DNA of 64,000 nt, taken from Acidimicrobiales bacterium. GTDB lineage: Bacteria > Actinomycetota > Acidimicrobiia > Acidimicrobiales > MedAcidi-G1. Within the stretch, counting starts at the first letter, position 1, and the number at the start of each line of letters is the position of its first letter. Below are positions 35,413-47,415 of the stretch, piece by piece. Where the stretch lies: positions 185,177 to 249,176 of the forward strand of contig JAAZZG010000001.1 in NCBI GenBank assembly GCA_014237715.1, written 5' to 3'. The notes beneath the pieces were generated by a model. The model searched no databases. It saw only the letters and a program-made list of their open reading frames with translations, and was not told the DNA's origin. The position numbers and the translations under genes were made by a program.

Positions 35413-37410
35413 ATGAGTTCGCTCTGGCCTGAACTCGAGCGTGTCCTCGGCGAGGTCCAGAAGCCGGCCCGCTACATCGGCTGCGAGGACGGTATGACCG
35501 TCCCCGATCACCATCCCGACGCAGTGGCTTGGCTCCTGCTCTACCCGGACACCTACGAAGTCGGCCTTCCCAACCAGGGTCTTCAGATCCTGTACGAAAT
35601 CCTCAACGAACGGTCCGATGCGGTGGCCGAGCGTAGCTACGCCCCGTGGACCGACCTGGCCGAGGTGCTCCGTCGTGAGGGCCTGCCGTTGTTCTCGGTC
35701 GATACCCACCGGGCGGCCCGCGACTTCGACATCCTGGCCTTCAACTTGTCGGCTGAGCTGGTGTTCACCAACGTGTTGGAGTGCGTGGACCTGGCTGGCA
35801 TCCCGGTCCGGACCGCCGATCGCACCGACGACGACCCGTTGGTACTGGTGGGCGGGCACTGCGCCTACAACCCCGAGCCGCTGGCTGACTATGTAGATGC
35901 AGCGGTGCTGGGTGACGGCGAAGAGGTGGTCGGTGAAATCACCGAGGTGGTGGCCGCCTGGAAGGCCGCCGGTGGTGGCCCCCGAGCCGGCCTGCACCGA
36001 CGTCTGGCCACGGTTGCCGGCGCGTATGTCCCGTCGCTGTATGAGGCGACCTTCGCCGACGGACGCCTTCAAAGCGTTCGGCCGAGGCCTGAGGCAACAG
36101 AGGCCATCGAGGTGGTCGAGAAGCGAACGGTGGCTGATCTAGCCGATTGGCCGTACCCGAAGAATCAACTGGTGCCAGTGACCGAGGTGGTCCATGACCG
36201 TCTCAACGTGGAGGTATTCCGGGGCTGTACCCGGGGTTGCCGCTTCTGCCAGGCCGGCATGATTACCCGGCCGGTCCGCGAGCGGCCTGCCGACCAGGTT
36301 CGGACCATGGTGTCGGAGGGCCTGAAGCGAACGGGGTATGACGAGGTGGCCCTCACTTCGCTTTCTACGGCTGACTTCAGCGGGATCGAACAGGTTGTGG
36401 CTGAGACGGTCGCCGACGATGCCTGCGGGCAGGTCTCGGTGTCGCTGCCCAGCCTGCGGGTCGACGCCTTCACGGTGGGTATCGCCGCCGAGATCCAGAA
36501 GGCTCGACGGACCGGATTGACCTTTGCCCCCGAGGCGGGTTCCTGGCGCATGCGACAGGTCATCAACAAGCTCATTCGCGAAGAGGACCTCTACGCGGCG
36601 GTCGAGGCGGCCTACTCGCAGGGCTGGCGCCGGGTGAAGCTCTACTTCCTAACCGGTCTCCCGACAGAGACCGACGAGGACACGCTGGGCATCCTCCACA
36701 TGGCTCGTCGATGCGTAGAGGTCGGGCGCCAGCACATCCGGAACCCGTCGGTGACGGTGTCTGTGGGGGGGTTCGTGCCTAAGCCGTTCACACCTTTCCA
36801 GTGGTTCGGTCAGAACACGGAGACCGAATTGCGTCGGAAGGTGGGCGTGCTTCGCGATGAACTGAAGCGCGACACCAAGGGCTACCGGGGAGTGCAACTC
36901 AAGTGGCACGATCCGCGTGCCACGGCCATCGAAGGCCTGCTGAGTCGCGGTGACCGCCGTCTTGGCCCCGTGGTGGAGGACGTCTGGCGATCCGGTGGCG
37001 TGTTCCAGGAGTGGAGCGAGCACTTCAACCTTGAACTCTGGACCGATGCCCTCGAACGGCAAGGCCTAACCCTCGAAGAGATGGTCTACCGCCATCGCAC
37101 CGAGGACGAGGCCTTCGCCTGGGACCACCTTTCGGCGGGTCTCCACCGGGACTTCTTGTGGCAGGACTGGCGTGATGCCCTGGAGGCCGTGGGCCTCGAG
37201 GACTGCCGGTGGACACCGTGCTACGACTGCGGGGCCTGCACCGGCTATGGCATCGAGCACGTGGTGGCCTCCGCGGTACCGCCGGCTGGTGGAAGCCAGG
37301 GAACCGGACAGGATCTGGCCAGCGGCGGGGAGGTACCGGTGCTTCTCACCACTCGACCCGATACCAGCCGGCCCGGTAAGGGTGTGCCGGCTCCGGTGGG
37401 GAGTGCGTGA
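35413..37410 (+). CDS. Radical SAM protein, TIGR03960 family
   Basis: A 665-residue B12-binding-like/radical SAM protein of uncharacterised function. The N-terminal half resembles a cobalamin-binding Rossmann domain (V-G-G-H-C-A-Y-N-P-E-P-L near residue 155). The [4Fe-4S]-SAM motif C-T-R-G-C-R-F-C (C-x3-C-x2-C) lies near residues 271-278. A C-terminal cysteine cluster (C-Y-D-C-G-A-C-T-G) could hold another cluster. The family is consistently followed by the DUF2344 protein and RNase G, as here, which points to RNA or ribosome maturation. That role is inference from neighbourhood. Confidence 0.88.
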   Translation: MSSLWPELERVLGEVQKPARYIGCEDGMTVPDHHPDAVAWLLLYPDTYEVGLPNQGLQILYEILNERSDAVAERSYAPWTDLAEVLRREGLPLFSVDTHRAARDFDILAFNLSAELVFTNVLECVDLAGIPVRTADRTDDDPLVLVGGHCAYNPEPLADYVDAAVLGDGEEVVGEITEVVAAWKAAGGGPRAGLHRRLATVAGAYVPSLYEATFADGRLQSVRPRPEATEAIEVVEKRTVADLADWPYPKNQLVPVTEVVHDRLNVEVFRGCTRGCRFCQAGMITRPVRERPADQVRTMVSEGLKRTGYDEVALTSLSTADFSGIEQVVAETVADDACGQVSVSLPSLRVDAFTVGIAAEIQKARRTGLTFAPEAGSWRMRQVINKLIREEDLYAAVEAAYSQGWRRVKLYFLTGLPTETDEDTLGILHMARRCVEVGRQHIRNPSVTVSVGGFVPKPFTPFQWFGQNTETELRRKVGVLRDELKRDTKGYRGVQLKWHDPRATAIEGLLSRGDRRLGPVVEDVWRSGGVFQEWSEHFNLELWTDALERQGLTLEEMVYRHRTEDEAFAWDHLSAGLHRDFLWQDWRDALEAVGLEDCRWTPCYDCGACTGYGIEHVVASAVPPAGGSQGTGQDLASGGEVPVLLTTRPDTSRPGKGVPAPVGSA

Positions 37411-38150
37411 TGCGCATCCGGATCCGGTTCCACAAGAAGGGGAAGATTCGCTTCACCAGCCACCGGGACGTCGCCCGGATCTGGGAACGGGCCTTTCGGC
37501 GCGCCGGAATCGCCGTGGCCTACAGCCAGGGTTTCTCTCCGAGGCAGAAGTTGTCGTTCGGACTGGCCCTGTCGACAGGCCACGAGTCCGAAGCGGAGTT
37601 CCTGGACGTGGACATGGTCGAGGACCGTTTCTGCGACGGAGAGGCCTGGGCAGACGGCCGGGGCGTGGCCCTGGGAGCCGAGTTGGTCGAGACGTTGAGC
37701 GCCGCACTGCCTGTCGGGATCGACGTGGTGGCCGTGGCGCCCATCGAGAAGGGCGATTCGCTGCAACAGGCCGTCGTGACCTGTACGTGGTCGATGGATG
37801 TCGATGACATCGACCTGGCGGATGCTGAAGCGTGGGTGGCCGACGTGCTGTCCCGCGCCGAGATCGTCGTCGAACGCGAACGTAAGGGGAAGCCGGTTAT
37901 CGAAGACCTGCGACCCCATGTGCACGCTCTCGACGTCACCGGGATCACGGAGAACGGGGTTCGGCTGTCGGCCGACCTCGGGACCCAGCCCCGCGCACTC
38001 AGGCCGTCAGAGTTGCTGACTGCGGTGGATCCGCCGTTGGTGGCCCGGACTGTGTGCAGGATGAACCAATGGACGTCGCAGGGAGCCGACCGCGAAGAGC
38101 CGTTGACGGCCCCGGTCATCCCTGCCCCGTCGGCACGATTGCCGGCGTGA
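37410..38150 (+). CDS. DUF2344 / TIGR03936 family protein
   Basis: A 246-residue partner of the preceding radical SAM protein, fused to it in some other bacteria. The start R-I-R-F-x-K-K-G-K-I-R-F-T-S-H-R-D-V-A-R-I-W-E-R-A-F-R-R-A and P-R-Q-K-L-S-F-G-L-A-L-S-T-G are the family hallmark. The basic N-terminal face suggests RNA binding. No reaction is known. The ATG at 37410 overlaps the previous stop (TGATG). The GTG one codon earlier is possible. Confidence 0.88.
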   Translation: MRIRIRFHKKGKIRFTSHRDVARIWERAFRRAGIAVAYSQGFSPRQKLSFGLALSTGHESEAEFLDVDMVEDRFCDGEAWADGRGVALGAELVETLSAALPVGIDVVAVAPIEKGDSLQQAVVTCTWSMDVDDIDLADAEAWVADVLSRAEIVVERERKGKPVIEDLRPHVHALDVTGITENGVRLSADLGTQPRALRPSELLTAVDPPLVARTVCRMNQWTSQGADREEPLTAPVIPAPSARLPA

Positions 38151-38168
38151 TGAGAAGGGAATACTGCA

Positions 38169-39968
38169 ATGAGCGAGAACGAAGAAGGGACCCGGACCAA
38201 CGGGTCCAGAGACACCGGATCAACTGATCCCGGTGAGCGGGGCGACGACAGTCGCTCCGTGGCCAGGTCCCGTCCGGATACCGATGGCGGGGAAACAGGA
38301 CCGAAGATCGGCGACAGCCGCCCCGCACCGGCCGGTGGCGACGGTGGCCGCAGGCCCCAGATCGGTGACAGCCGTCCGGCGCCCGATGCCCGCCCGTCTG
38401 GCGATGGCGCCAATGGCAACAAGGAGCGAAACCAGAACGGTGACGGTGATGCGGGTTCTGGCTCGGGACGTGGTCGACGTCGCCGTCGCGGCGGCCGTGG
38501 CCGCGGCCAGGGCGGAGAACGCCAGAACCAGCAGAGAGGCGAGCAGCAGGGCGGTGGCGGCCGTGGCCGCCAGCGTGGTGGCAACCGTCCGGTAGAAGCG
38601 GTCACCGATGATGCCCCGGTAGAGCTCGACGAGGAAACCCTCCGGAGCCGTCGTGGTCGGGAGCGTCGAGGCAAGCCCATTGGCCGCTACACCATGTGTG
38701 TGAGCGTGAGTGGTGGGATCACCCAGATCGCCGTGTTCGAGGGCCGTCAACTCATCGAGCACTACCTGTCCCGTCCGGCCGACGATGTGACCGAGATCCA
38801 CGGCAACGTGTACCTCGCCAAGGTCCAGAATGTGCTGCCCGGCATGGAGGCGGCCTTTGTCGACATTGGAACCCCGAAGAACGCGGTGATCTACCGGGGC
38901 GACCTCCAGTACGACGACAAGGATTTCGAGAGCAAGGGTCGCCCCCGTATCGAACAGGTGCTCAGAGCTCGTCAGACGATCCTGGCCCAGGTCACCAAGA
39001 ACCCGATCGCCCACAAGGGAGCCCGCCTAACCCAGGAGGTCTCGCTTCCCGGGCGCTTCGTGGTCCTGGTGCCCAACAGCACCACCTACGGCATCTCCAA
39101 GCGCCTGCCGGAATCCGAGCGCAAGCGCCTTCGCAACATCCTGGATCGGGTGAAGCCCAATCAGCACGGGATCATCGTCCGGACAGCGGCCGAGGACATC
39201 ACTAAAGAGGAGATTGAGCGCGACGTGCGTCGGCTCCTCAACCAGTGGGAGGAGATCGAGAAACTCGCCGAACGCTCCCAGGCGCCGAGCCTGTTGTACC
39301 GCGAGCCCGAGATGGCGTTCCGATTCATCCGCGAGGAGTTCAACAAGAACTTCCGTGGTGTGATCATCGACGATCCCGACATGTTCGACCGGGTACGGAC
39401 CTACGTGGAGAGTGTGAACCCGGCATTGGTGGACCGCATCTCGTACCACGATCCCGAGACCGAATCGTTACCCCTGTTCGAACGCCACCACGTGCACGAG
39501 CAGTTGCGAAAGGCGCTGGACCGCAAGGTCTGGCTGCCGTCGGGTGGGTCGCTCATCATCGAGCACACCGAGGCGCTGACCGTCGTCGACGTGAACACTG
39601 GCAAGAACGTGGGACGCTCCAGCCTCGAGGAGACGGTGTTTCGCAACAACCTTGAAGCGGCTGAGGAACTGGCCCGTCAGCTGCGACTCCGAGACATCGG
39701 CGGCATCATCGTGATCGACTTCGTGGACATGGAGGTCCGATCCAACCGGGAGGCCGTGGCCACCACCCTCCGCGACGCCTTGGCGCGGGACAAGACCCGG
39801 ACCCAGGTGTTCGACATCTCCGACCTCGGCCTGGTCGAGATGACCCGAAAGCGCATCGGCGAAGGGCTGCTGGAGTCGTTTGCCAACGCATGCGCCGACT
39901 GTGGCGGGCGTGGCGTGCACCTTGACGACGAGTTGCTGGCCGGCTCTGGTCGGGCGGGCCGACGATGA
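38169..39968 (+). CDS. rng: Ribonuclease E/G family endoribonuclease
   Basis: 5'-end-sensing endoribonuclease for rRNA maturation and mRNA decay. 599 residues. The first 180 are disordered, with an Arg/Gly-rich block (about 98-140) likely to bind RNA. Next come an S1 domain (starting Y-T-M-C-V-S-V), a 5' sensor/RNase H-like region, and catalytic Asp residues in V-V-D-V-N-T-G-K (near 474) and V-I-D-F-V-D-M (near 516). A C-A-D-C-G-G-R-G zinc link near 575 closes the catalytic part. The long tail of E. coli RNase E is missing, so it is the short form with an N-terminal extension. 18 nt after the DUF2344 gene. Confidence 0.92.
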   Translation: MSENEEGTRTNGSRDTGSTDPGERGDDSRSVARSRPDTDGGETGPKIGDSRPAPAGGDGGRRPQIGDSRPAPDARPSGDGANGNKERNQNGDGDAGSGSGRGRRRRRGGRGRGQGGERQNQQRGEQQGGGGRGRQRGGNRPVEAVTDDAPVELDEETLRSRRGRERRGKPIGRYTMCVSVSGGITQIAVFEGRQLIEHYLSRPADDVTEIHGNVYLAKVQNVLPGMEAAFVDIGTPKNAVIYRGDLQYDDKDFESKGRPRIEQVLRARQTILAQVTKNPIAHKGARLTQEVSLPGRFVVLVPNSTTYGISKRLPESERKRLRNILDRVKPNQHGIIVRTAAEDITKEEIERDVRRLLNQWEEIEKLAERSQAPSLLYREPEMAFRFIREEFNKNFRGVIIDDPDMFDRVRTYVESVNPALVDRISYHDPETESLPLFERHHVHEQLRKALDRKVWLPSGGSLIIEHTEALTVVDVNTGKNVGRSSLEETVFRNNLEAAEELARQLRLRDIGGIIVIDFVDMEVRSNREAVATTLRDALARDKTRTQVFDISDLGLVEMTRKRIGEGLLESFANACADCGGRGVHLDDELLAGSGRAGRR

Positions 39969-40019
39969 ATGCCCGGACGACGATCCGAATTGGGCGGCAA
40001 CGGTCACACCGATCTCATT

Positions 40020-40050
40020 CGGTGGCCGGTGGCGGCCCCGTCGGCCACCG
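40020..40050. terminator. 9-bp inverted repeat between RNase gene and rplU
   Basis: CGGTGGCCG (40020-40028) and CGGCCACCG (40042-40050) pair exactly around 13 nt. No U-run. It ends 1 nt before the rplU -10, so it may end the upstream transcript or act as a regulatory site for rplU. Confidence 0.4.
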
Positions 40051-40051
40051 G

Positions 40052-40057
40052 TAACCT
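40052..40057 (+). promoter_or_regulatory. -10 box TAACCT of rplU-rpmA
   Basis: 9-nt gap to the ATG at 40067, leader of about 3 nt. Confidence 0.4.
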
Positions 40058-40066
40058 GTGCCCACT

Positions 40067-40375
40067 ATGTACGCAGTCATCGCCACGGGTGGAAAGCAGT
40101 ACCGGGTCGAAGAGGGCCAGCGAGTCCTCGTCGAGCGACTGGGAGCGGTGGACAGCGAAGTCGAGTTGACGCCGGTAATGGTGGTTGACGGTGACGACGT
40201 GCTGGCCACCCCCGCAGCTCTCTCTGGTGCGAGCGTGTCTGCACGCATCATCGGTGATGCCAAGGGTCCGAAGATCCGGGGATTCACCTACAAGAACAAG
40301 AGCAACCAGCGTCGCCGGTGGGGTCACCGCCAGCATCTGGCCGAAATCGAGATCACTGGGATTACGAGGGGCTGA
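40067..40375 (+). CDS. rplU: 50S ribosomal protein L21
   Basis: Large-subunit protein contacting 23S rRNA. 102 residues. Begins [14 protein letters not shown], and the C-terminal [14 protein letters not shown] block is the L21 signature. A GTG three codons upstream is open but not family-like. Immediately followed by rpmA, the usual pair. Confidence 0.98.
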   Translation: MYAVIATGGKQYRVEEGQRVLVERLGAVDSEVELTPVMVVDGDDVLATPAALSGASVSARIIGDAKGPKIRGFTYKNKSNQRRRWGHRQHLAEIEITGITRG

Positions 40376-40379
40376 CGAC

Positions 40380-40631
40380 ATGTCAAAGACCAAGGGCGGC
40401 GGCTCAACCCGCAACGGCCGTGACTCCAACGCACAGCGACTGGGCGTGAAGGTCTACGACGGTGGCGAGGTCACTGCAGGAAGCATCATCATGCGGCAGC
40501 GGGGTACCAAGTTCCACGCCGGTGAAAACGTGGGCCGTGGAGGCGACGACACGCTGTTTGCCACTGCCGACGGTCGCGTCAAGTTCGGCCGCCGTGGTGG
40601 TCGCAAATTGGTCGACATCATCGTCGACTGA
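40380..40631 (+). CDS. rpmA: 50S ribosomal protein L27
   Basis: Large-subunit protein whose N-terminus reaches the peptidyl-transferase centre. 83 residues with [18 protein letters not shown] and the [14 protein letters not shown]-x-G core. No cleavable N-terminal extension as in Firmicutes. GAGGGG lies 8 nt before the ATG. Followed by a strong terminator. Confidence 0.98.
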   Translation: MSKTKGGGSTRNGRDSNAQRLGVKVYDGGEVTAGSIIMRQRGTKFHAGENVGRGGDDTLFATADGRVKFGRRGGRKLVDIIVD

Positions 40632-40647
40632 TCGATTCGCATACGGG

Positions 40648-40661
40648 CCGCCTTCGGGCGG
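40648..40661 (+). terminator. Small GC hairpin after rpmA
   Basis: CCGCC-TTCG-GGCGG stem with a stable tetraloop, 16 nt after the rpmA stop and just before the main terminator. Confidence 0.4.
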
Positions 40662-40670
40662 TCGCAGGAT

Positions 40671-40706
40671 GACGCACCGTTTCGACGGTGCGTCGTTCTC
40701 GTTTTC
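40671..40706 (+). terminator. Rho-independent terminator of rplU-rpmA
   Basis: 9-bp perfect stem (GACGCACCG/CGGTGCGTC), 6-nt loop, then GTTCTCGTTTTC. It lies just before the 3' end of the convergent dgt gene. Confidence 0.8.
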
Positions 40707-40715
40707 GGGTGGAGA

Positions 40716-43217
<2,502 letters not shown>

Positions 43218-43221
43218 CCCT

Positions 43222-44331
43222 GTGAAGAGACGGACCGACACCGTGGTGGTCAAGATCGGAACTTCGTCGATCACCGACGACGAGGGAATGATCGACCGCG
43301 CCTCGGTGGGTCGCCTGTGCGACGGAGTGGCAGCGTTACGTGATTCAGGGAGGCACGTGGTCGTAGTGACCTCGGGAGCCATCGCTGCGGGACTGCCCGA
43401 ACTGGGACTCGGTGGCGAGCGCCGGCCCCGCGACGCCGTGACCCTTCAGGCTGTCTCGGCGGTCGGTCAGGGCGGCCTCATCCGTACCTACCGCGAGGAG
43501 TTGGGCCGACACGACCTGATTGCCGGGCAGGTGCTGTTGGCGCCTCTCGACTTCTTCGTACGGGCCCAGTACCTGCATGCCCGGGGCACACTCACCCGAC
43601 TCCTCGAGCTAGGCGTCGTGCCCGTGGTGAACGAGAACGACGCCATTGCCGACGACGAGATCCGGTTTGGTGACAACGACCGGATCGCCGCGCTAGTGGC
43701 CCACCTCGTCAATGCGTCGACCCTTGTGTTGCTGACCGACACGCCGGGCCTACTGACCGCTGACCCCCACATTGATGCCGGTGCGTCGCTCATCGAGGAG
43801 ATCGTGGAGATCGACCACGAGTTGGAGGGCCTAGCTGGAACGAGCGGGTCGGTACGGGGAAGTGGTGGCATGGCGTCGAAATTGGCGGCCGCCAAGATCG
43901 CTAGCTGGTCGGGCGTCCGGACGGTTATTGCCGACGCGGCCCGCGAAGGTGTGATGGTTGATGCCTGTGACGGCACCTCCGGCGTCGGAACGGTGGTGCG
44001 TCCCCGGGAGGCGAGCCTCGGTGCCCGGCGGCTGTGGATTGCCTTCGCCGTCGGTTCATCGGGTCGGATCACCGTCGACGTCGGTGCCCGGCAGGCGCTG
44101 GAGGAGCGGCGGGTGTCGTTGCTTCCTGCCGGTGTGGTGGCCGTGGACGGCACCTACGAGGCCGGTTCGGCCGTCGAGGTGTGCGATCCGTCGGGGTCGG
44201 TGTTTGCCAAGGGCATCGTGCGCCACGACTCGGCCATGCTGCGTGCCCATGCGGGTCGACGGACCGGCGACCTGCCCGACGGTATGGCTCACGAGGCCAT
44301 TCACGCCGACGACCTGGTTGTTTTGCCCTAA
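43222..44331 (+). CDS. proB: Glutamate 5-kinase
   Basis: First step of proline synthesis, ATP-dependent phosphorylation of glutamate. 369 residues. An amino-acid-kinase domain opens V-V-K-I-G-T-S-S-I and has V-T-S-G-A-I-A-A-G, V-V-N-E-N-D-A-I and G-S-G-G-M-A-S-K-L. A C-terminal PUA domain (about 275-360) follows. GTG start 4 nt after obg, so it is cotranscribed. The next pathway enzyme, proA, is nearby beyond murJ. Confidence 0.95.
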   Translation: MKRRTDTVVVKIGTSSITDDEGMIDRASVGRLCDGVAALRDSGRHVVVVTSGAIAAGLPELGLGGERRPRDAVTLQAVSAVGQGGLIRTYREELGRHDLIAGQVLLAPLDFFVRAQYLHARGTLTRLLELGVVPVVNENDAIADDEIRFGDNDRIAALVAHLVNASTLVLLTDTPGLLTADPHIDAGASLIEEIVEIDHELEGLAGTSGSVRGSGGMASKLAAAKIASWSGVRTVIADAAREGVMVDACDGTSGVGTVVRPREASLGARRLWIAFAVGSSGRITVDVGARQALEERRVSLLPAGVVAVDGTYEAGSAVEVCDPSGSVFAKGIVRHDSAMLRAHAGRRTGDLPDGMAHEAIHADDLVVLP

Positions 44332-44346
44332 CGGGCAGGGTGCCGG

Positions 44347-46020
44347 TTAGCGGTTGACGAGGCGACGTCGGATGCCCCGGAGGTCGGTGATGAGGCTTCG
44401 GGCTTCGGCGACCCCTGTGGCCGAGGCGACGGTCACGTAGGCCAGACCGGCGACGATCACGCATAGTGGTGCCGCCGCCACGTCGGGCAGGCCATCGGTG
44501 GCCCAGCGGGCAGTCACGGCGACAACTACGGCGGTGGCCACCGGCGAGGCCAGCGGACCCATTACCGATGACGGACCAGTGGGAGCGCCGAGTACCCGAC
44601 GAGTTCGACGGGCCAACAGGGTCAACTCGGTCCAGGCGGCCACCGCTGAGCCGAGGGCCAGACCGACCGCACCCAGATGAGGATCGGGCGATCCCGAGCG
44701 GATGCCTCGGCTGAGGGGGCCGAACCAACCGTCCTCGGTGACAGTCAGTAGTTCACCGGCATGCACTGTGATGCGATCCATGGGGAACATGACAGCCAGG
44801 CCGATGACAGCCGCCAGGCCTACACGTACAGCGGCGATGCGGGCTGGGCCGGCGGTGTCGCCCACCGCGTACAAGGAGTTTTGGTGGATCCGCGAGGAGG
44901 CCACGGCCGGCAGACCGAGGGCGTAGGCGCCCAGCACCAGCGACACGGCCCGGGCGTCGTCGCCGTCGAACGCCCCCCAGCCGAACAGAGCGGCGACGAT
45001 CGATTCGCCGAGCACCAGGAAGGCCACCGTCGAGAATGCCACGAAGAAGGCCGTACGCCGGCGGGCTCGTAGCGAGGTCGCCGCTAGTTCGGAGGCAGGC
45101 GAACGGGACATCCCTGGAAGCGATGCGGCGGCCACGCTCGTGGCGAACAGTGCCACCGGCAGGCCGTAGAGCATCTGGGCCGACAACAGGCCGGCTACCG
45201 CTCCCGTGGCCAGCAGCGACGCCAGGATGAGGTCCAGGTAGCCGGAGAGTTGGAGGACGCCCCGACCTAGTACGGCCGGTCCGAATCGTCGTCGCACGTC
45301 GGCCACCAACGGGTCGCCACGACCGACGGTTCGTCCGATCCAGGGCCGCAACTCGGGGGCTAGCCGGCGGACGGCGATGACCTGCACCCCGAACTGGAGG
45401 GCCCCACCGACCATCAGGCCCCACGCCAACCCTGTGGCGGCCCGGGTCGGTGACCAGTCGCCGGTCAGGGCGGCGATTAGTACGGCGATCTGGGCCACGT
45501 TCCAGAGCACGGGAGCCACGTATGGCAAGAAGAACCGGCCGTGGCTGTTCAGGATCCCCAGGCACCACGCCGATAGCACCAGGAGGCCCAGGCCGCCGGT
45601 GGTGATGCGGAGAAGATCCACGGTGAGGTCGAGGCGGGCGCCCTCGAACCCGGGGGCCAGGAGAGTGGCCAGCGGTCGGGCAGCCACGATGGCCACGACG
45701 ACGAGCCCGCCGGCCAACGCGGTGAGGAGTCCAGCCACCGCAGCGGCTACCTTGCCGGCCTCGTCGCGGCGGCCTTCGCCGAGGAGGCGGCTGTAGACGG
45801 GGATGAAGGATGCGGACAAGGAGCCCTCTCCCAACAGGTTCTGGAGCAAGTTGGGTATCCGCAGGGCGGCAGCGAAGGCATCTGCTGCGGGACCGAGGGC
45901 CAGCACGGACCGGAGCAGCGACTCACGGGCCAGGCCGGCCAGTCTGGACAGCAGGATGCCGGCGGCCACCGAGGACGATGATCCCTCGTCCTGCGGGTGC
46001 CCCATTCGGTCCACGGCCAT
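44347..46020 (-). CDS. murJ: Lipid II flippase MurJ
   Basis: MOP-family membrane protein moving lipid II outward for wall synthesis. 557 residues and about 14 helices. Family marks are S-R-L-A-G-L-A-R-E, A-D-A-F-A-A-A-L-R-I-P-N-L-L-Q-N-L-L-G-E-G-S-L-S-A-S-F-I-P-V-Y at the N-terminus. The ATG at 46020 is chosen because TACCGT lies 7 nt upstream; a GTG at 46029 would overlap that box. Divergent from proA and convergent with proB. Confidence 0.93.
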   Translation of the reverse strand: MAVDRMGHPQDEGSSSSVAAGILLSRLAGLARESLLRSVLALGPAADAFAAALRIPNLLQNLLGEGSLSASFIPVYSRLLGEGRRDEAGKVAAAVAGLLTALAGGLVVVAIVAARPLATLLAPGFEGARLDLTVDLLRITTGGLGLLVLSAWCLGILNSHGRFFLPYVAPVLWNVAQIAVLIAALTGDWSPTRAATGLAWGLMVGGALQFGVQVIAVRRLAPELRPWIGRTVGRGDPLVADVRRRFGPAVLGRGVLQLSGYLDLILASLLATGAVAGLLSAQMLYGLPVALFATSVAAASLPGMSRSPASELAATSLRARRRTAFFVAFSTVAFLVLGESIVAALFGWGAFDGDDARAVSLVLGAYALGLPAVASSRIHQNSLYAVGDTAGPARIAAVRVGLAAVIGLAVMFPMDRITVHAGELLTVTEDGWFGPLSRGIRSGSPDPHLGAVGLALGSAVAAWTELTLLARRTRRVLGAPTGPSSVMGPLASPVATAVVVAVTARWATDGLPDVAAAPLCVIVAGLAYVTVASATGVAEARSLITDLRGIRRRLVNR

Positions 46021-46027
46021 CCAGTGC

Positions 46028-46033
46028 ACGGTA
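46028..46033 (-). promoter_or_regulatory. -10 box TACCGT, leaderless start of murJ
   Basis: Minus strand, 7-nt gap to the ATG at 46020. The proA box lies 9 nt away on the other strand, so the two promoters are nearly back to back. Confidence 0.45.
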
Positions 46034-46042
46034 GGTGATGGT

Positions 46043-46048
46043 TAGCCT
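46043..46048 (+). promoter_or_regulatory. -10 box TAGCCT, leaderless start of proA
   Basis: 7-nt gap to the ATG at 46056. Confidence 0.5.
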
Positions 46049-46055
46049 CCATTGA

Positions 46056-47348
46056 ATGCAACCCATATCTGCCGTCACCGATGGGACCGATGGACTGGTC
46101 GGGTCCGGATCGGGTGTTGTCGACCTGGCTCGCCGCGCCAAGGCGGCTGCTCCGTCATTGGCCGTTACCGCCACGGCCGTCAAGGACGCCGCCCTGCTGG
46201 CCGCCGCCGACCGACTCGAGGCCGACGTGGCGGACCTGTTGGCCGCCAACGCCGAGGACGTAGCCCGCGGCGAGGCCGAAGGGATGCCCGCCGGCGTAGT
46301 TGACCGACTCCGACTCGACGAGGGCCGGTTGGCTGGCATGACCTTCGGGCTCCGTCAGGTGGCTGATCTGGACGATCCGGTTGGTCGGGTGACGTCTGAA
46401 TGGACCCGCCCCAACGGGTTGCATATGAGCAGGGTGCGGGTGCCGTTGGGCGTGGTGGCCATCATCTACGAGAATCGCCCCAACGTGACCAGTGATGCCT
46501 TCGGTCTGTGCCTGAAGTCCGGCAACGTTGCCTTCCTCCGGGGCTCGTCGGGGGCGTTGACCTCCAACCAGGCCATCGCCGCGAGCATCCGGTCGGCGCT
46601 GGTTGATGTGGGCCTGCCTGCCGATGCGCTGGTACTCGTGGAAGACGGAAGCCGGGAGGCCGCGGTCGAGTTCATGCAGCAGCGCGGGTTCGTGGATTGC
46701 CTCATTCCCCGGGGCGGCCAGTCGCTGATCCGATCAATACTGGACAATGCGACGGTCCCCTACGTGATCGACGGAGACGGGAACTGCCACGTCTACGTGG
46801 ATGAGACGGCCGACCTCGCCATGGCTACCGACATCATCGTGAACGCCAAGGTCCAGAGACCGTCCGTGTGTAACGCAGCGGAGAGCCTTGTGGTGCACGC
46901 CGGCGTGGTCGACCGGTTCCTGCCGTTGGCCGTGGAGGCGCTGGCCGGCGTCGAGCTGGTGGGCGACGAGCGGGCCCGGGCCGTGGTGCCGTCCATAGGT
47001 GAGGCCGTGGAAGCTGACTGGTCGACCGAGTACGGCAACCTGAAACTCTCGATCCGGGTGGTCGACGACCTCGACGAGGCCATTACCCACGTCAACGAGA
47101 CCGGTTCGGGCCACAGTGAGGCCATCGTGACTGGTGATGAGGCGGCAGCGACACGGTTCACAAGTGAGGTAGATGCCGCGGCGGTTCTGGTCAATGCGTC
47201 GACCCGTTTCGTGGACGGTGAGGAATTCGGCTTCGGAGCCGAGATCGGGATCAGCACCCAGAAACTCCACGCCCGGGGTCCCATGGGGCTCGAGCAGCTC
47301 ACCACCGAGAAGTACATCGTCCGGGGCAGCGGCCAGATCCGTGGTTGA
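46056..47348 (+). CDS. proA: Glutamate-5-semialdehyde dehydrogenase
   Basis: Reduces glutamyl-5-phosphate with NADPH in proline synthesis. 430 residues of the aldehyde-dehydrogenase fold. The catalytic Cys272 lies in Q-R-P-S-V-C-N-A-A-E. P-L-G-V-V-A-I-I-Y-E-N-R-P-N-V-T, L-I-P-R-G-G and the C-terminal H-A-R-G-P-M-G-L-E-Q-L-T are all diagnostic. Separate transcript from proB, with murJ in between. Confidence 0.97.
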   Translation: MQPISAVTDGTDGLVGSGSGVVDLARRAKAAAPSLAVTATAVKDAALLAAADRLEADVADLLAANAEDVARGEAEGMPAGVVDRLRLDEGRLAGMTFGLRQVADLDDPVGRVTSEWTRPNGLHMSRVRVPLGVVAIIYENRPNVTSDAFGLCLKSGNVAFLRGSSGALTSNQAIAASIRSALVDVGLPADALVLVEDGSREAAVEFMQQRGFVDCLIPRGGQSLIRSILDNATVPYVIDGDGNCHVYVDETADLAMATDIIVNAKVQRPSVCNAAESLVVHAGVVDRFLPLAVEALAGVELVGDERARAVVPSIGEAVEADWSTEYGNLKLSIRVVDDLDEAITHVNETGSGHSEAIVTGDEAAATRFTSEVDAAAVLVNASTRFVDGEEFGFGAEIGISTQKLHARGPMGLEQLTTEKYIVRGSGQIRG

Positions 47349-47403
47349 GCCCCAGCCAAGGAGCGCTGGTCGGCCTGATGACGGACCGAAAGTGACTGAT
47401 CGG

Positions 47404-47409
47404 TAGCCT
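47404..47409 (+). promoter_or_regulatory. -10 box TAGCCT, leaderless start of moxR gene
   Basis: 6-nt gap to the ATG at 47416. Confidence 0.5.
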
Positions 47410-47415
47410 CCGGGA

